From: Paracoccaceae bacterium
Lineage (GTDB): Bacteria; Pseudomonadota; Alphaproteobacteria; Rhodobacterales; Rhodobacteraceae
DNA: 64,000 nucleotides
Direction: 5' to 3'
Assembly (NCBI GenBank): GCA_020832655.1
Contig: JAFIEF010000006.1
Coordinates: forward strand, 1 to 64,000
Part shown: positions 1-9,433 of the stretch, one piece after another
Layout of the letters: the number at the start of each line of letters is the position of its first letter
Numbering within the stretch: the first letter of the stretch is position 1
Made by a program: the position numbers and the translations under genes
The notes under the pieces: model-generated
The model's input: the letters and a program-made list of their open reading frames with translations, nothing else
Told to the model about the DNA's origin: nothing
The model's database searches: none

Positions 1-42
1 ACCAGATGCACCGCCAGCTTTCAAATCCCCAAAACACCAGAT

Positions 43-171
43 TCAGTCATAGCTCGTGATCTGGACATCCCACCCCAGACGCCCCGCGAAAACCCGCGCG
101 CGCAAACGGAACATGTCATCCAGAATGGATCGGTAGCAATCGCGGTTGACAGCATCAATCACAAGTATCAT
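43..171 (-). pseudogene. Truncated acyl-homoserine-lactone synthase (LuxI family), N-terminal fragment
   Basis: The reading frame starts at an ATG preceded by a good ribosome site (GAAGGGGG) and encodes 42 residues before a TGA. Residues 20-36 (MFRLRARVFAGRLGWDV) match the highly conserved N-terminal signature of LuxI enzymes, which make acyl-homoserine lactones from S-adenosylmethionine and acyl-ACP. Family members are about 200 residues long. The expected DGRE.D continuation is replaced by ITSYD and a stop. The other two frames of the following 42 bases do not restore the LuxI sequence, and that stretch is more A/T-rich, which fits an insertion or deletion junction just outside the window. 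The fragment lies 115 bp downstream of luxR in the same direction, the usual luxR-luxI order. An active enzyme cannot be made from what is visible. Confidence 0.8.
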
Positions 172-286
172 CGGTGTTTCCCCCTTCGTTATGACCATAT
201 GCATAATCCTCGTGGGGGAAGCTTTGCGCGTGTCGGGGGATCTGTCGATTAGGGGAATCCCGTAGGGATGTACCGGATTGGTCAGG

Positions 287-973
287 TCAGATCGGGTAGA
301 TCAGCCGCATGCCGATAGCGCGCGCAACGGCCTGCGCAGTAGTCAGCGCCCCAAGCTTGTTGCGGCAAGAGCGCATATGCACCTCGACCGTGCGTGCCGA
401 GATCATCAGGATGTCAGAGATGTCGCCCTGGCTTTTGCCCGCAGCAATCCATTGCAGGATTTCCTTTTCGCGGGCCGACAAGGCCGGTGCCCGCAGCGCA
501 TGCATCAACACCCCTTGCTGCATGACCTGATCATGGATCAGCGCTGCGGCCTGTTGCAGGCGCGGCATGATCTGCTGCGCGTGCCGGTCCCAGGCGTCCT
601 GCGTCATGCGGCGGGTGACGCTGAGCATGCCCCTGTCGCCGAAAGGGCCGCGCACGGGGATGGTCACGCCGATATCGGGAATGCCGAAATCATGCGCGCG
701 CGAAAACACATGCCGATACATCGGATCATCCTGCAACCGCCCCCAATGCACGGGTGCCTGACTGCGCGCGGCATGCCGCAGCGTCGGATCTTTCTGATGC
801 AGATCATGGGACTGGTAGTGCTGTTTCCACCTGTCGGGGTAGTTCGCCACGGCATGCATGGAATTGTCGATTGTGTTGATGCCTGCATAGGCGGCATAGT
901 CGATTTCCAGCCGATTGCAGATTTGCATTAGCAACCGGTCAAGCTGTCCGCCCGATTCTGCTGTGACGCTCAT
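287..973 (-). CDS. LuxR-family quorum-sensing transcriptional regulator
   Basis: This 228-residue protein has the two-domain LuxR layout: an acyl-homoserine-lactone binding domain (about residues 15-145) and a GerE-type helix-turn-helix (about 163-222). The hallmark ligand-pocket residues are present with the family spacing: W49, Y53, D62, P63 and W77. The DNA-binding hallmarks E169, L173 and G179 are also there. It is therefore expected to sense an acyl-homoserine lactone and control transcription. The gene that follows it is a broken luxI, so the regulator may now be a 'solo' that listens to signals made elsewhere in the cell or by other bacteria. The natural target is not visible. Confidence 0.9.
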   Translation of the reverse strand: MSVTAESGGQLDRLLMQICNRLEIDYAAYAGINTIDNSMHAVANYPDRWKQHYQSHDLHQKDPTLRHAARSQAPVHWGRLQDDPMYRHVFSRAHDFGIPDIGVTIPVRGPFGDRGMLSVTRRMTQDAWDRHAQQIMPRLQQAAALIHDQVMQQGVLMHALRAPALSAREKEILQWIAAGKSQGDISDILMISARTVEVHMRSCRNKLGALTTAQAVARAIGMRLIYPI

Positions 974-1393
974 GTCATGTAGTGGCAGCTTTCATCCCCA
1001 TCTCTTGATCCATACGCGCCATCGCAGCCAGCCCGGATGCATCGGGGGAACTGACTCGCGACCGCAGGTCTTTGGTGAACCCGATACCTTGCTGCATCCG
1101 GCCGGCAGGCAGCCGGTGGGCCAGTTCTGGCTGACACTCCTCAATCAACACGATACAGAAACAGATCAAGAATACAACCTGTGGCAGAAAGTGCCTTGTC
1201 TTGCGCCCAAAGGCTGCCTGCCTGCAGGCGAAGGGCGCGATGGCTGTTGCCATCCTTTGGATTATTGAAAAACAGCTTTCGGAAGAACCGCCTCGTTCGC
1301 AGGCGCAAATGACCTTGCCGCGGCCCTGATCAGGCTTATGGTGAATGCGGTGCGCCAGCACCTGAATGAACACCAAGGACTATGAGGGACCAG
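974..1393. other. Intergenic region between luxR and malate synthase; no convincing gene
   Basis: These 420 bp separate two divergent genes and should hold both promoters. On the minus strand an open frame ends at 975, one base before the luxR start codon. Its last 50 codons look moderately coding-like (GFTKDLRSRVSSPDASG and so on), but it has no clear start or ribosome site and I do not recognise it. On the plus strand an open frame of about 38 codons (1269-1385) ends 8 bp before the malate synthase start. It has weak codon bias and could be the decayed tail of a lost gene. I make no gene call here. Confidence 0.4.
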
Positions 1394-3541
1394 ATGACAC
1401 AGCGGACCAGCCGGGACGGGTTGCAAGTGGATGAGGCGCTTGCCGCCTTCATCGAGGAACAGGCGCTTCCCGGAACCGGGATCGACAGCCATGCATTCTG
1501 GGCGGGGTTTTCTGGTCTGGTGCATGAATTCGGGCCGCGCAACCGTGCGCTTCTCGCACGCCGCGCCGAGTTGCAGCACCAGATTGATCAGTGGCATATC
1601 AGCCAGCGCAACCATCCGCATGACCGGCAGTCCTACAAGACGTTTCTGGAAGAGATCGGCTATCTTCTGCCCGAAGTCGCCCCGTTCCAGATCGAAACCG
1701 CGAATGTCGACCCCGAGATCGCCCAAGTCGCCGGGCCGCAGCTTGTGGTGCCGATCACCAATGCGCGCTATGCGCTGAATGCCGCCAATGCGCGCTGGGG
1801 AAGCCTGTATGATGCGCTTTATGGCACCGATGCGATGGGCAGCCTGCCGCCCGCGGGCGGGTATGAGCAGGGGCGCGGCGCGCGGGTCGTGGCGCGGGTG
1901 CGGGTGTTTCTGGATGCAGCCTTTCCCCTGGCAGGCCACAGCCATGCTGATGCGCGGCTCTATCATATCCGCGACGGTGCGCTTCTGGTCGATGGCAAGC
2001 CGCTGGAAGACCCCACAAAATTCGTGGGCTATCGCGGGGACCGGCGCGCGCCGGATGCGGTGTTTCTGGTCAATAACGGGCTGCATGTGGAACTGGTCTT
2101 CAACCGCGCGCATTTCATCGGCGGGCGTGATCAGGCCTGTCTGGCCGATGTGCGCGTTGAATCGGCCCTGTCGGCGATCATGGATTGCGAGGATTCGGTC
2201 GCCTGTGTCGATGCAGAGGACAAGGTTCTGGCCTATGCCAACTGGCTCGGGCTGATGCAGGGTGATCTGAGCACCGATCTGCAAAAAGGTGGGCAGACAG
2301 TTACCCGCCGGCTGAACCCCGATATCCCGATCACCGCCCCGGATGGCAGCGAAAAATGGCTGAAGGGGCGCGCGCTTTTGTGGGTGCGCAATGTCGGCCA
2401 TCTGATGACCAACCCCGCGATTCTGGACCGCGACGGCGCAGAGGTGTTCGAGGGGCTGATGGACGCGATGATCACCACGCTTTGCGCGCTGCATGATCTG
2501 CGCAAAAGCGACGGGCCGCGCAATTCGGCGCAAGGCTCGGTCTATATCGTCAAGCCCAAGATGCACGGCCCAGAGGAAGTGGCCTTTGCCAACGAAATCT
2601 TCGCCCGTGTCGAACAGGTGCTGGGGCTGGCCCCCAACACCATCAAGATGGGGGTGATGGATGAGGAACGCCGCACTTCGGTCAATCTGCAGCAATGTAT
2701 CCATGCTGCGCGCCGCCGCGTGGCCTTCATCAATACCGGCTTTCTGGACCGCACGGGTGATGAAATTCATACCAGCATGGAAGCCGGTCCCTTCAGCCGC
2801 AAGGATTTCATCAAGCGCAAGGGCTGGATCAAGGCCTATGAGGACCGCAATGTCGATATCGGGCTGGAATGCGGACTGATGGGGCGCGCGCAGATCGGCA
2901 AGGGGATGTGGGCGATGCCCGATCAGATGGCGGCGATGCTGGAAGCCAAGATCGAACACCCGAAATCAGGCGCGAATACGGCCTGGGTGCCGTCACCCAC
3001 TGCCGCCACGCTGCATGCGCTGCATTATCATCAGGTCAATGTGCGCGCAGTGCAGGAAAAACTGGCCAAAGGCGGGCGGCGCGCGCATGTCGAGGCGCTG
3101 CTGGATATCCCGCTGGCGTCGTTCCGCAAATGGAGCAGCGAGCAGATCATCCGCGAGGTGGAAAACAACGCCCAGGGCATTCTGGGCTATGTTGTGCGCT
3201 GGGTCGATCAGGGGGTGGGCTGTTCCAAGGTGCCTGACATCAATGATGTCGGCCTGATGGAAGACCGCGCCACCTGCCGCATTTCCAGCCAGCATATCGC
3301 CAACTGGCTGCATCATGGCATCGTGTCCGAGGCAGAGGTGATGGATGCCATGCAGCGCATGGCTGAAGTGGTGGATCGTCAGAATGCCGCCGATGCGCCC
3401 TATCGCCCGATGGCACCGGGCTTTGACGGGGTCGCGTTTCAGGCCGCGTGTGATCTGGTGTTCAAGGGGCGCGCGCAGCCTTCGGGCTATACCGAACCGG
3501 TGCTGCATGCGCGCAGGCTGGAATTGAAGGCGCGCGGCTGA
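1394..3541 (+). CDS. glcB: Malate synthase G
   Basis: Malate synthase G condenses glyoxylate and acetyl-CoA to malate in the cytoplasm and closes the glyoxylate route for growth on C2 compounds. The 715-residue length is typical of the monomeric G form (about 720), not the shorter A form. The sequence carries the family blocks: an N-terminal [11 protein letters not shown] region, the [15 protein letters not shown] stretch, the [13 protein letters not shown] block and [11 protein letters not shown] with [11 protein letters not shown] around the active site. I chose the ATG at 1394, which follows GAGGGA by four bases and matches the usual MTQR N-terminus. An in-frame ATG at 1382 would add four residues. 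No isocitrate lyase gene lies next to it. Confidence 0.97.
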   Translation: MTQRTSRDGLQVDEALAAFIEEQALPGTGIDSHAFWAGFSGLVHEFGPRNRALLARRAELQHQIDQWHISQRNHPHDRQSYKTFLEEIGYLLPEVAPFQIETANVDPEIAQVAGPQLVVPITNARYALNAANARWGSLYDALYGTDAMGSLPPAGGYEQGRGARVVARVRVFLDAAFPLAGHSHADARLYHIRDGALLVDGKPLEDPTKFVGYRGDRRAPDAVFLVNNGLHVELVFNRAHFIGGRDQACLADVRVESALSAIMDCEDSVACVDAEDKVLAYANWLGLMQGDLSTDLQKGGQTVTRRLNPDIPITAPDGSEKWLKGRALLWVRNVGHLMTNPAILDRDGAEVFEGLMDAMITTLCALHDLRKSDGPRNSAQGSVYIVKPKMHGPEEVAFANEIFARVEQVLGLAPNTIKMGVMDEERRTSVNLQQCIHAARRRVAFINTGFLDRTGDEIHTSMEAGPFSRKDFIKRKGWIKAYEDRNVDIGLECGLMGRAQIGKGMWAMPDQMAAMLEAKIEHPKSGANTAWVPSPTAATLHALHYHQVNVRAVQEKLAKGGRRAHVEALLDIPLASFRKWSSEQIIREVENNAQGILGYVVRWVDQGVGCSKVPDINDVGLMEDRATCRISSQHIANWLHHGIVSEAEVMDAMQRMAEVVDRQNAADAPYRPMAPGFDGVAFQAACDLVFKGRAQPSGYTEPVLHARRLELKARG

Positions 3542-3552
3542 ATTTTGCGCAT

Positions 3553-3573
3553 GCAGCGGCCCCAGGCCGCTGC
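3553..3573. terminator. Hairpin between convergent genes, probable bidirectional terminator
   Basis: A 9-bp perfect stem (GCAGCGGCC, loop CCA, GGCCGCTGC) lies 12 bp past the malate synthase stop and 12 bp past the end of the facing TIGR02186 gene. There is no long T tract, so termination strength is uncertain. Confidence 0.5.
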
Positions 3574-3584
3574 GCGCTGCCGGT

Positions 3585-4343
3585 TCAGTGGCGCAGCAGC
3601 CGAAACAGCGCCGCTGCCCCCCAGCCGAAGAATACCGCCAGCGCCAGTGCCAGCAGGCCATAAATCGCAGGCTGGTCATAGGCCAGATTGAACAGCCAGC
3701 GTTCCAGCACGGCCTTGCGGACATCGATGAAGGTTTCTGCCTCGTCGATGACGTCGCCATCGCGCAGCAGGAAGATCCGCGCGCTATAGCTGCCCTCGGT
3801 GATGTTCTTGGGCAGGGTGATGCGGGTGCTGAACAGGGTTTCGCGCTGCAAATCGACCGCCCCGTCGCGCTGCTGATACAGCGATTCTGACTCGCGGATG
3901 CGGATCAGCGCTTCGGTAAAGGCCGCACTATCGGCCGGATCGACGCCGCGCGCCTCGAATATCGCCAGCCGGGTCGAGATACGATGCGTCAGATCGGCAT
4001 CGGGCGAGAGGATCTCGGACAAGGGTGCTGTGCTGGCAACCGCATAGAAGCTGGGCGCTGCGCGTACTTCCTGACTTTGGGTATTCACCCAGATCCCCAG
4101 CCGCCTTTCTTTGCGCCAGATCACGGCGGGCAGGGGCGGCCCTTCGATTGCCACCACGATATCGAGTTCGCTGTCATCGGGCAGCGGGGTTTCGCGGCGC
4201 ACCGCCCCGAAGACCAGAATTTCCGAGCCTTCGAAATTCACCGTCAGCGACACGCGGTTCTGGCTCAGCCCGACCACCGCTTCTTCGGCTCGCAGTGGCA
4301 GGCTGGACAGCAGCATCGCGATGATCATGCACAGCCACCGCAT
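3585..4343 (-). CDS. TIGR02186-family membrane protein, partner of a TauE/SafE permease
   Basis: The 252-residue protein has an N-terminal signal sequence (about residues 1-19, ending LPLRA), a large beta-rich extracytoplasmic part, and one transmembrane helix near the C-terminus (about 225-246) followed by a short basic tail. It matches the alphaproteobacterial TIGR02186 family, whose function is unknown and which is routinely found beside TauE/SafE permeases. Here its ATG shares one base with the stop of the upstream permease gene (TGATG), so the two are translationally coupled. A periplasmic or membrane accessory role for the permease is inferred from this pairing. Confidence 0.85.
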   Translation of the reverse strand: MRWLCMIIAMLLSSLPLRAEEAVVGLSQNRVSLTVNFEGSEILVFGAVRRETPLPDDSELDIVVAIEGPPLPAVIWRKERRLGIWVNTQSQEVRAAPSFYAVASTAPLSEILSPDADLTHRISTRLAIFEARGVDPADSAAFTEALIRIRESESLYQQRDGAVDLQRETLFSTRITLPKNITEGSYSARIFLLRDGDVIDEAETFIDVRKAVLERWLFNLAYDQPAIYGLLALALAVFFGWGAAALFRLLRH

Positions 4344-5263
4344 CAGAACCGCCCCGGAATGGTGATGGAATACAGCTCGGACGGTGTCAGCAGCAGATCA
4401 AGCGCGATCTTGCCGCAGACCGCCAGTACCAGCAGTGCCAGCAGGATACGCAATTCCTCGGCGCGCAGCTTCATGCCGATCCGCGTGCCGATCTGCGCCC
4501 CAAGCGCCCCGCCAACAATCAGGAACAGCGCCAGCATCACATCCACCGAATGGTTGGTGATGGCGTGCATCATCGTGGTGAAGGCCGCCACGAACGTCAC
4601 CTGAAACAATGATGTGCCGATCACCACCTTGGTCGGCATGCCCAGCAGATAGATCATCGCGGGCACCAGAATAAAGCCCCCGCCAACCCCCATGATCGCG
4701 GCCAGAATACCAACCCCGACCCCCACCAGAAGTGGCGGAAAGACCGAGATATACAGCCCCGAGGCGCGGAACTTCATCTTCAGCGGCAGGTTATGGACCC
4801 ATAGATGCGTATGCAGCTTGCGCCGCGGCGGGGTCGCGCTTCTGGCCCGGCGCAATGCGCGCCAGCCTTCCTGCAACATCAGCGCCCCGATGATGCCCAG
4901 AAACAGCACATAGGCAAGTTGCACCACCAGATCGATCTGGCCCATTCGCTGCATCAGGTTGAAGAACCAGATCCCGATCATCGAGCCGATCAGACCGCCA
5001 ATCAGCAACACCATGCCCATGCGCAGATCGACCGTCTTGCGGCGCAGATGCGCCAGCACGCCGGAAATGGATGATGCCACCACCTGATTGACCCCCGTGG
5101 CCACGGCCACAGCCGGGGGCACGCCGATGAAGAACAGAAGCGGGGTAATCAGGAAGCCACCGCCGACGCCGAACATGCCTGACAGCACGCCCACACCGCC
5201 GCCGACACCCAGCAGGGTGAAGGCGTTGACCGAGGTTTCCGCAATTGGCAGGTAGATCTGCAT
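4343..5263 (-). CDS. TauE/SafE-family sulfite/organosulfonate exporter-like permease
   Basis: This is a polytopic inner-membrane protein of 306 residues with about eight hydrophobic segments. It has the two internally repeated glycine-rich motifs of the TauE/SafE family (GMFGVGGGFLITP near the N-terminus and AIMGVGGGFILVPA in the second half). Family members export sulfite, sulfoacetate or related anions; the substrate here is unknown. I placed the start at the internal MQIYLPIAETSVN because the upstream 25 in-frame residues are rich in Arg and Pro and unlike a membrane protein. The ribosome site for this start is weak, so the longer form starting at 5338 is not excluded. It is cotranscribed with the TIGR02186 gene. 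Confidence 0.88.
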   Translation of the reverse strand: MQIYLPIAETSVNAFTLLGVGGGVGVLSGMFGVGGGFLITPLLFFIGVPPAVAVATGVNQVVASSISGVLAHLRRKTVDLRMGMVLLIGGLIGSMIGIWFFNLMQRMGQIDLVVQLAYVLFLGIIGALMLQEGWRALRRARSATPPRRKLHTHLWVHNLPLKMKFRASGLYISVFPPLLVGVGVGILAAIMGVGGGFILVPAMIYLLGMPTKVVIGTSLFQVTFVAAFTTMMHAITNHSVDVMLALFLIVGGALGAQIGTRIGMKLRAEELRILLALLVLAVCGKIALDLLLTPSELYSITIPGRF

Positions 5264-5444
5264 CCGTGGTCCGGGTCCGGCTCTGGCGCGCGCGGTCAGC
5301 CCGCTTGGCACCGTTGGGCGATTCGAGGCGGGTCGCATGGTGCGAAAACCCGCCTGTTGCCCCAGAATGACAACCCCACCGCGTCAGGGCAAGGCTTGCC
5401 GACGCAATATCTTGATTGAAACACGCCCGGCCGCAGCTTTGCGG

Positions 5445-5912
5445 TCAGTCTTGCGCCAGCATGCGTGCGGGCGTCACGCGCAAGGGCATAGCCGCGCGCA
5501 GGATCAGCGCATCCGTGGTGGTGCCATCATCGGCGCGGTAATAGCGCGGGCGACACCCGGTCTCGAAGAATCCAAGGCGCGCATAAAGTGCCCGCGCCGC
5601 CAGATTGTCGCGCGCCACTTCCAGAATGCAGTGAACGGCATCAGGCATCCGCGCACTTCCCGCCAGCAGCAAATCCCGCGCGATACCTTGGCCTTGTGCC
5701 GATGGGGCAACGGCAAGGGTCAGCAACTCGGCCTCCTCCAACACCTGTCGGAACAGCGCAAAGCATTGCAGCGCGTCTCCGTCCGATCTGACCTGTAACA
5801 GGCAGGCCGGATCGCGCAGGAAGCCTGCGAATTCAGCCTCGGACCACGGGCGCGGGGTTTGGAAACATTGTGCATGCAGCCGCGCCAGCGCCTTCGGGTC
5901 GGGCGTGGTCAT
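5445..5912 (-). CDS. rimI: Ribosomal-protein-alanine N-acetyltransferase RimI
   Basis: This 155-residue GNAT-fold enzyme is expected to transfer an acetyl group from acetyl-CoA to an N-terminal amine, classically alanine 1 of ribosomal protein S18. It shows the acetyl-CoA binding motif A ([17 protein letters not shown]) and the later [17 protein letters not shown] motif typical of RimI. Its ATG overlaps the tsaB stop by four bases. The tsaB-rimI pairing is common in bacteria and supports RimI over a generic acetyltransferase. Substrate specificity is inferred. Confidence 0.88.
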   Translation of the reverse strand: MTTPDPKALARLHAQCFQTPRPWSEAEFAGFLRDPACLLQVRSDGDALQCFALFRQVLEEAELLTLAVAPSAQGQGIARDLLLAGSARMPDAVHCILEVARDNLAARALYARLGFFETGCRPRYYRADDGTTTDALILRAAMPLRVTPARMLAQD

Positions 5913-6556
5913 GGCAGCAGCGCAGGGGCCGGATCACGCGGCGGGGCGGCATCTGCCGCGCGCAGATAAAGCGGGGCCGGGCGCGGGTGGTGCTGATCGC
6001 GCTTGCGCAGGGCGATGCGCGCGATGGCTTCGGCCAGGGGGTAGGCGGGTTCAAGCGTTGGCAGGCCCGTCCGCTCTGCCACCAGCGCAGCGGCTGTGCC
6101 TGTCACCGCGCCACCTGCAATGGCGCAAGGGATGTCACTGCAATCGAGCAAGCGTGGCGTGTCATCGCCACTGTTGAAATGCTGCGCATAGATCTGGTCG
6201 CGCCGCGCATCCTCGACCACCCATAGCGGGCGGGGCAAGCCTTCGGCGTGCGCTTCAAGGATGGAAACGCCAATTGCGGGCACGCCAAGACCCAGCGCCA
6301 GCCCGCGCGCGGCGGCCACGGAAATGCGCACGCCGGTAAAATTCCCCGGCCCGATCCCCACGGCCAGCGCGTCCAGATCGCGCCATGTCAGCCCTGCCTG
6401 CGCCAGCATGTCGGCCAGAAGCGGCATCAGATGCTCGGCCTGACCGCGCGCCATCACCTGATGCGCACAGGCAAGCACATGTTCCCCCCGCAGCAAAGCG
6501 GCCGCGCAATGCGCGGCCGATGTATCAAATGCCAGTATCACCCGCTCAAAGGGCAA
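5909..6556 (-). CDS. tsaB: tRNA threonylcarbamoyladenosine biosynthesis protein TsaB
   Basis: TsaB (YeaZ) is the non-catalytic partner of TsaD in forming N6-threonylcarbamoyladenosine at position 37 of ANN-decoding tRNAs. The 215-residue protein has the ASKHA-fold N-terminus ([15 protein letters not shown]) and the diagnostic [12 protein letters not shown] motif near residues 67-78. The start is taken as a TTG preceded by GAGGTG with good spacing. It overlaps the end of the Nfu-type gene by 11 bp. A GTG five codons downstream is an alternative. Confidence 0.93.
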   Translation of the reverse strand: MPFERVILAFDTSAAHCAAALLRGEHVLACAHQVMARGQAEHLMPLLADMLAQAGLTWRDLDALAVGIGPGNFTGVRISVAAARGLALGLGVPAIGVSILEAHAEGLPRPLWVVEDARRDQIYAQHFNSGDDTPRLLDCSDIPCAIAGGAVTGTAAALVAERTGLPTLEPAYPLAEAIARIALRKRDQHHPRPAPLYLRAADAAPPRDPAPALLP

Positions 6557-7103
6557 CGGGCCGCACCTCGGTCACTTCGGGGATATAGTGGCGCAGCAAA
6601 TTCTCGATCCCCATTTTCAGCGTCAGGGTCGAGGACGGGCAGCCCGCACAGGCGCCTTTCATATGCAGATAGACCACCCCGCGTTCAAACCCGTGGAAGG
6701 TGATGTCGCCACCATCCTGCGCCACGGCAGGGCGCACGCGGGTATCAAGCAATTCCTTGATCTGGCCCACAATTTCGCTGTCGGGGCCGTCATGGCTGGC
6801 ATGGGCTGCGACGGCTTCGCCTTCCATCACCGGCTTGCCGGACTGGAAATGCTCCATGATCGCGCCCAGGATTTCGGGCTTGATATGCTGCCAGTCGATG
6901 TCATCGGCCTTGGTGACGGTGACGAAATCCGCCCCCAGAAACACTGCCGTTACCCCCGACACGCCGAAGATGCGCGAAGCCAGCGGCGAGGCTGCGGCGG
7001 TATCCGCGCCTGGAAAATCAGCGGTGCCGACGCCCAGAACTTCTTGTCCGGGAAGGAATTTCAGGGTCGCCGGGTTGGGCGTGGACTCGGTCTGAATGAA
7101 CAT
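6546..7103 (-). CDS. NifU-family iron-sulfur cluster carrier (Nfu type)
   Basis: The 185-residue protein has two parts: an N-terminal Nfu domain ([15 protein letters not shown], about residues 2-90) and a C-terminal NifU-like domain (about 110-180). The latter contains the cluster-binding motif CAGCPSS. Such proteins hold a [4Fe-4S] cluster between two monomers and pass it to target enzymes. The two cysteines are intact. It is the first gene of a tight Nfu-tsaB-rimI run on the minus strand, and its start is an ATG after an AAGGAG-like site. Confidence 0.93.
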   Translation of the reverse strand: MFIQTESTPNPATLKFLPGQEVLGVGTADFPGADTAAASPLASRIFGVSGVTAVFLGADFVTVTKADDIDWQHIKPEILGAIMEHFQSGKPVMEGEAVAAHASHDGPDSEIVGQIKELLDTRVRPAVAQDGGDITFHGFERGVVYLHMKGACAGCPSSTLTLKMGIENLLRHYIPEVTEVRPVAL

Positions 7104-7195
7104 GGCAGAACTCCTTGCGTCAGGAAGGATATGTGCCCTGCGGCATGGGCTGTCAAGCGCTTGACACGCGCGCGGGCAGGGCGCAGCGTGCAGGC

Positions 7196-8263
7196 ATGCA
7201 TTTCAAATCCGATAACGCCTCGGGCGTGCCGCAGGAAATTCTGGCCGCGCTCGGCGCGGCCAATGATGGTTTTGCGCCTGGCTATGGCGATGATGCGCTG
7301 ATGGGGCGGGTGCGGGCGCAGATCCGCGATATCTTCGAAGCCCCGCAGGCAGAGGTCTTTCTGGTCACCACCGGATCCGCCGCAAATGCGCTGGCGATTG
7401 CCAGCCATTGCCCGCCCTGGGGGGCCGTGTTCTGCCACGCCCTGTCGCATATCGAGATGGATGAATGCGGCGCGCCGGAATTCTATACTGGCGGGGCGAA
7501 GCTGATGCTGATTGCGGGCGAGGGCGGCAAGATCACGCCCGACGCGCTGGCGGATGCGCTGGCGCGCGGCGGGGTAGCCAGCGTGCATCAGGTGCAGCCG
7601 GGGTTGCTGAGCCTGACCAATTTGACCGAATGCGGCACCCGCTACAGCCCGCAAGAGATTGCCGCGCTTGCCGATCTGGCCAAGGCCCGCAAGCTGCCAG
7701 TGCATCTGGACGGCGCGCGCTTTGCCAATGCGCTGGTGGCCGAAGGGTGCAGCCCTGCGGATATAAGCTGGCGCGCGGGCGTTGATGTGCTGTCACTGGG
7801 CGGCACGAAGAACGGGCTGATGGGGGTCGAGGCGGTGGTGTTCTTCGACCCGGCCCGCGCCTGGGAGTTTCAACTTCGGCGAAAGCGGGGCGGGCATCTG
7901 CTGTCCAAGCATCGCTTCTTGTCGGCGCAGATGGCGGCGTGGCTGGAAGACGGGCTATGGTTGCGCCTTGCGCAGCAGGCCAATGACGCCGCCGCACGGC
8001 TGGAAGCGGGGCTGAACGCCCGGCGTGACGCGCGGTTGCGCTTTGCGCGTGGCGGCAACATGCTGTTTGTGGATTTGCCGCGCGCCGCGCATCAACGGCT
8101 GAAGCAGGCGGGCGCGCAATACTATCTGTGGCCGGATCATGCTTCGCCTGACGGGCCGCCTGACATCGCCGTCACCGGGCGGCTGGTGACATCATGGAAC
8201 ACAATGCCCCGGCATATTGCAGATTTCCTGTCAGCACTGGGACCACAGGATCAACATGGCTGA
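7196..8263 (+). CDS. Low-specificity L-threonine aldolase-like PLP enzyme
   Basis: Threonine aldolases are PLP enzymes that cleave L-threonine or L-allo-threonine to glycine and acetaldehyde. This 355-residue protein starts with FKSDNASGVPQEIL, has the cofactor-phosphate site VTTGSAANALA, the HLDGARFANALV aspartate motif and the LSLGGTKNG motif whose lysine should bind PLP. I chose the ATG at 7196 because the 27 upstream in-frame residues do not fit the family and this start gives the standard N-terminus. The ribosome site is weak. It is divergent from the Nfu-type gene. Confidence 0.88.
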   Translation: MHFKSDNASGVPQEILAALGAANDGFAPGYGDDALMGRVRAQIRDIFEAPQAEVFLVTTGSAANALAIASHCPPWGAVFCHALSHIEMDECGAPEFYTGGAKLMLIAGEGGKITPDALADALARGGVASVHQVQPGLLSLTNLTECGTRYSPQEIAALADLAKARKLPVHLDGARFANALVAEGCSPADISWRAGVDVLSLGGTKNGLMGVEAVVFFDPARAWEFQLRRKRGGHLLSKHRFLSAQMAAWLEDGLWLRLAQQANDAAARLEAGLNARRDARLRFARGGNMLFVDLPRAAHQRLKQAGAQYYLWPDHASPDGPPDIAVTGRLVTSWNTMPRHIADFLSALGPQDQHG

Positions 8264-8307
8264 GGCATGGTCGGGCCAAGGCTTGCGTGCCGGTGCTGGC
8301 CGCGTGT

Positions 8308-8544
8308 TCAGAATGCCTTGAAGGTCATGGTCGTCAGCGTGCGACTGATACCCGGAATGTCGAATAGGTTTTCGGTCAGGTAGTGCCCGACATCGGTGTC
8401 ATCGGGGATGTAGACCTTAGCGATCAGGTCGAAATCGCCTGATGTGGAATATAGTTCCGACACGATTTCCCGGTCATAGATTGCGTCGGCCACCTCATAG
8501 GTCTTGCCGGGTTGGCAGCAAAATTGCACGAAGACGCAGCGCAT
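8308..8544 (-). CDS. Stand-alone Lrp/AsnC ligand-binding (RAM) domain protein
   Basis: At 78 residues this is only the C-terminal RAM domain of Lrp/AsnC regulators, without the helix-turn-helix. The sequence (FVQFCCQPGKTYEVADAI, SELYSTSGDFDLIAKVYI, IPGISRTLTTM) follows the beta-alpha-beta-beta-alpha-beta pattern of the domain, which binds amino acids or other small ligands and oligomerises. Such free-standing forms are common in Rhodobacteraceae. It may modulate full-length Lrp proteins or act as a small-molecule sensor, but no target is visible. Confidence 0.87.
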   Translation of the reverse strand: MRCVFVQFCCQPGKTYEVADAIYDREIVSELYSTSGDFDLIAKVYIPDDTDVGHYLTENLFDIPGISRTLTTMTFKAF

Positions 8545-8728
8545 GGGCAGCTCCTGTTAGCGTGATCTCGCAAGGTGCCCCTGATGGGGCGGCGACGATG
8601 CGAAACGGCACCCCGAGTGATAGTGCCGGGGGGGCAGGGATGCAACCATAAGCGCGCCCGATACCCCGCAATCCGAAGATCGGCGCAGAACCGGATGCAG
8701 CCCGAAAGAACGCGTTATCCGATCCGGG

Positions 8729-9331
8729 TCAGATCACCCGGACCTGTGTGCCGATCTGGACCAGCTCATACAGGTTTTCGACATGCGGGTTCATCAGCCC
8801 GAAACAGCCATTCGAGGCGCGGCGCCCGATCTTGGCGGGATTGTCGATGCCGTGGATGCGGTAATACTGCCAGCCAAGATTCAGCGCCCGTGAGCCCAGC
8901 GGGTTGGTGGGGTCATCACCTTCGACCCGTGCAGGCAGGTCGGGGTCACGTTCGCGCATTCCCGGTGTCGGAATCCATGTTGGCTGATAGCGCTTGAGCG
9001 TGATCTCGGTATAGCCACGGCGGGTGAATTCTTCTGACATCGGGACCGAGCAGGGATGCGCAAGGTAGATGCGTTCATCTTCCGACCAGTAATGCATCGC
9101 GCGCGAATAGGTGTCGCACAGAATCGCACCGCGACGCAGATGCTGGAAATGGTCGCGCCAGTGATGATTGCGAAAGCCCATGACATTGCGCGGTGCTGTC
9201 TGAAGGCTGCTTTCGGCTTCGTAATCGGGCAGGGACTCGGCCCGCAGCAGCGACGGTGCGGCCAGCGCCCCGATGGCAACTGCCCCTGCCGATGTCAGCA
9301 TGTCGCGTCGGGTCAGTCTGGTCGTGGTCAT
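8729..9331 (-). CDS. Tat-exported L,D-transpeptidase (YkuD family)
   Basis: The 200-residue protein starts with a twin-arginine signal (TRRDMLTSAGAVAIGAL) and should be exported folded. The YkuD catalytic region is near the C-terminus: HGIDNPAKIG supplies the conserved histidine and ASNGCFGL the nucleophilic cysteine. The family's usual SHGC(I/V)R is here SNGCFGL. These enzymes form 3-3 peptidoglycan cross-links or attach proteins to the wall. The start at 9331 has GGAG about ten bases upstream and gives a clean signal peptide. A longer in-frame start at 9394 would bury the signal. Confidence 0.9.
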   Translation of the reverse strand: MTTTRLTRRDMLTSAGAVAIGALAAPSLLRAESLPDYEAESSLQTAPRNVMGFRNHHWRDHFQHLRRGAILCDTYSRAMHYWSEDERIYLAHPCSVPMSEEFTRRGYTEITLKRYQPTWIPTPGMRERDPDLPARVEGDDPTNPLGSRALNLGWQYYRIHGIDNPAKIGRRASNGCFGLMNPHVENLYELVQIGTQVRVI

Positions 9332-9433
9332 CTTGCAATGCTCCGCTGGGTTACGTTTGCGCCTGATATGCCCTGACTGACAACACCAGATCAAGTCACG
9401 AGGCCGTGGGTCATGCAGGGTGTGGCCTTCCGG

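Noticed and set aside
172..286. Possible lux box between luxR and the luxI fragment
   Set aside because: Only short palindromes (CATATG, ATGCAT) are present; no 18-20 bp dyad resembling a lux box is visible.
1262..2959. Long minus-strand open frame of 565 codons across malate synthase
   Set aside because: It is the shadow of the glcB gene; composition (Arg/His/Pro-rich) and lack of any family match show it is not coding.
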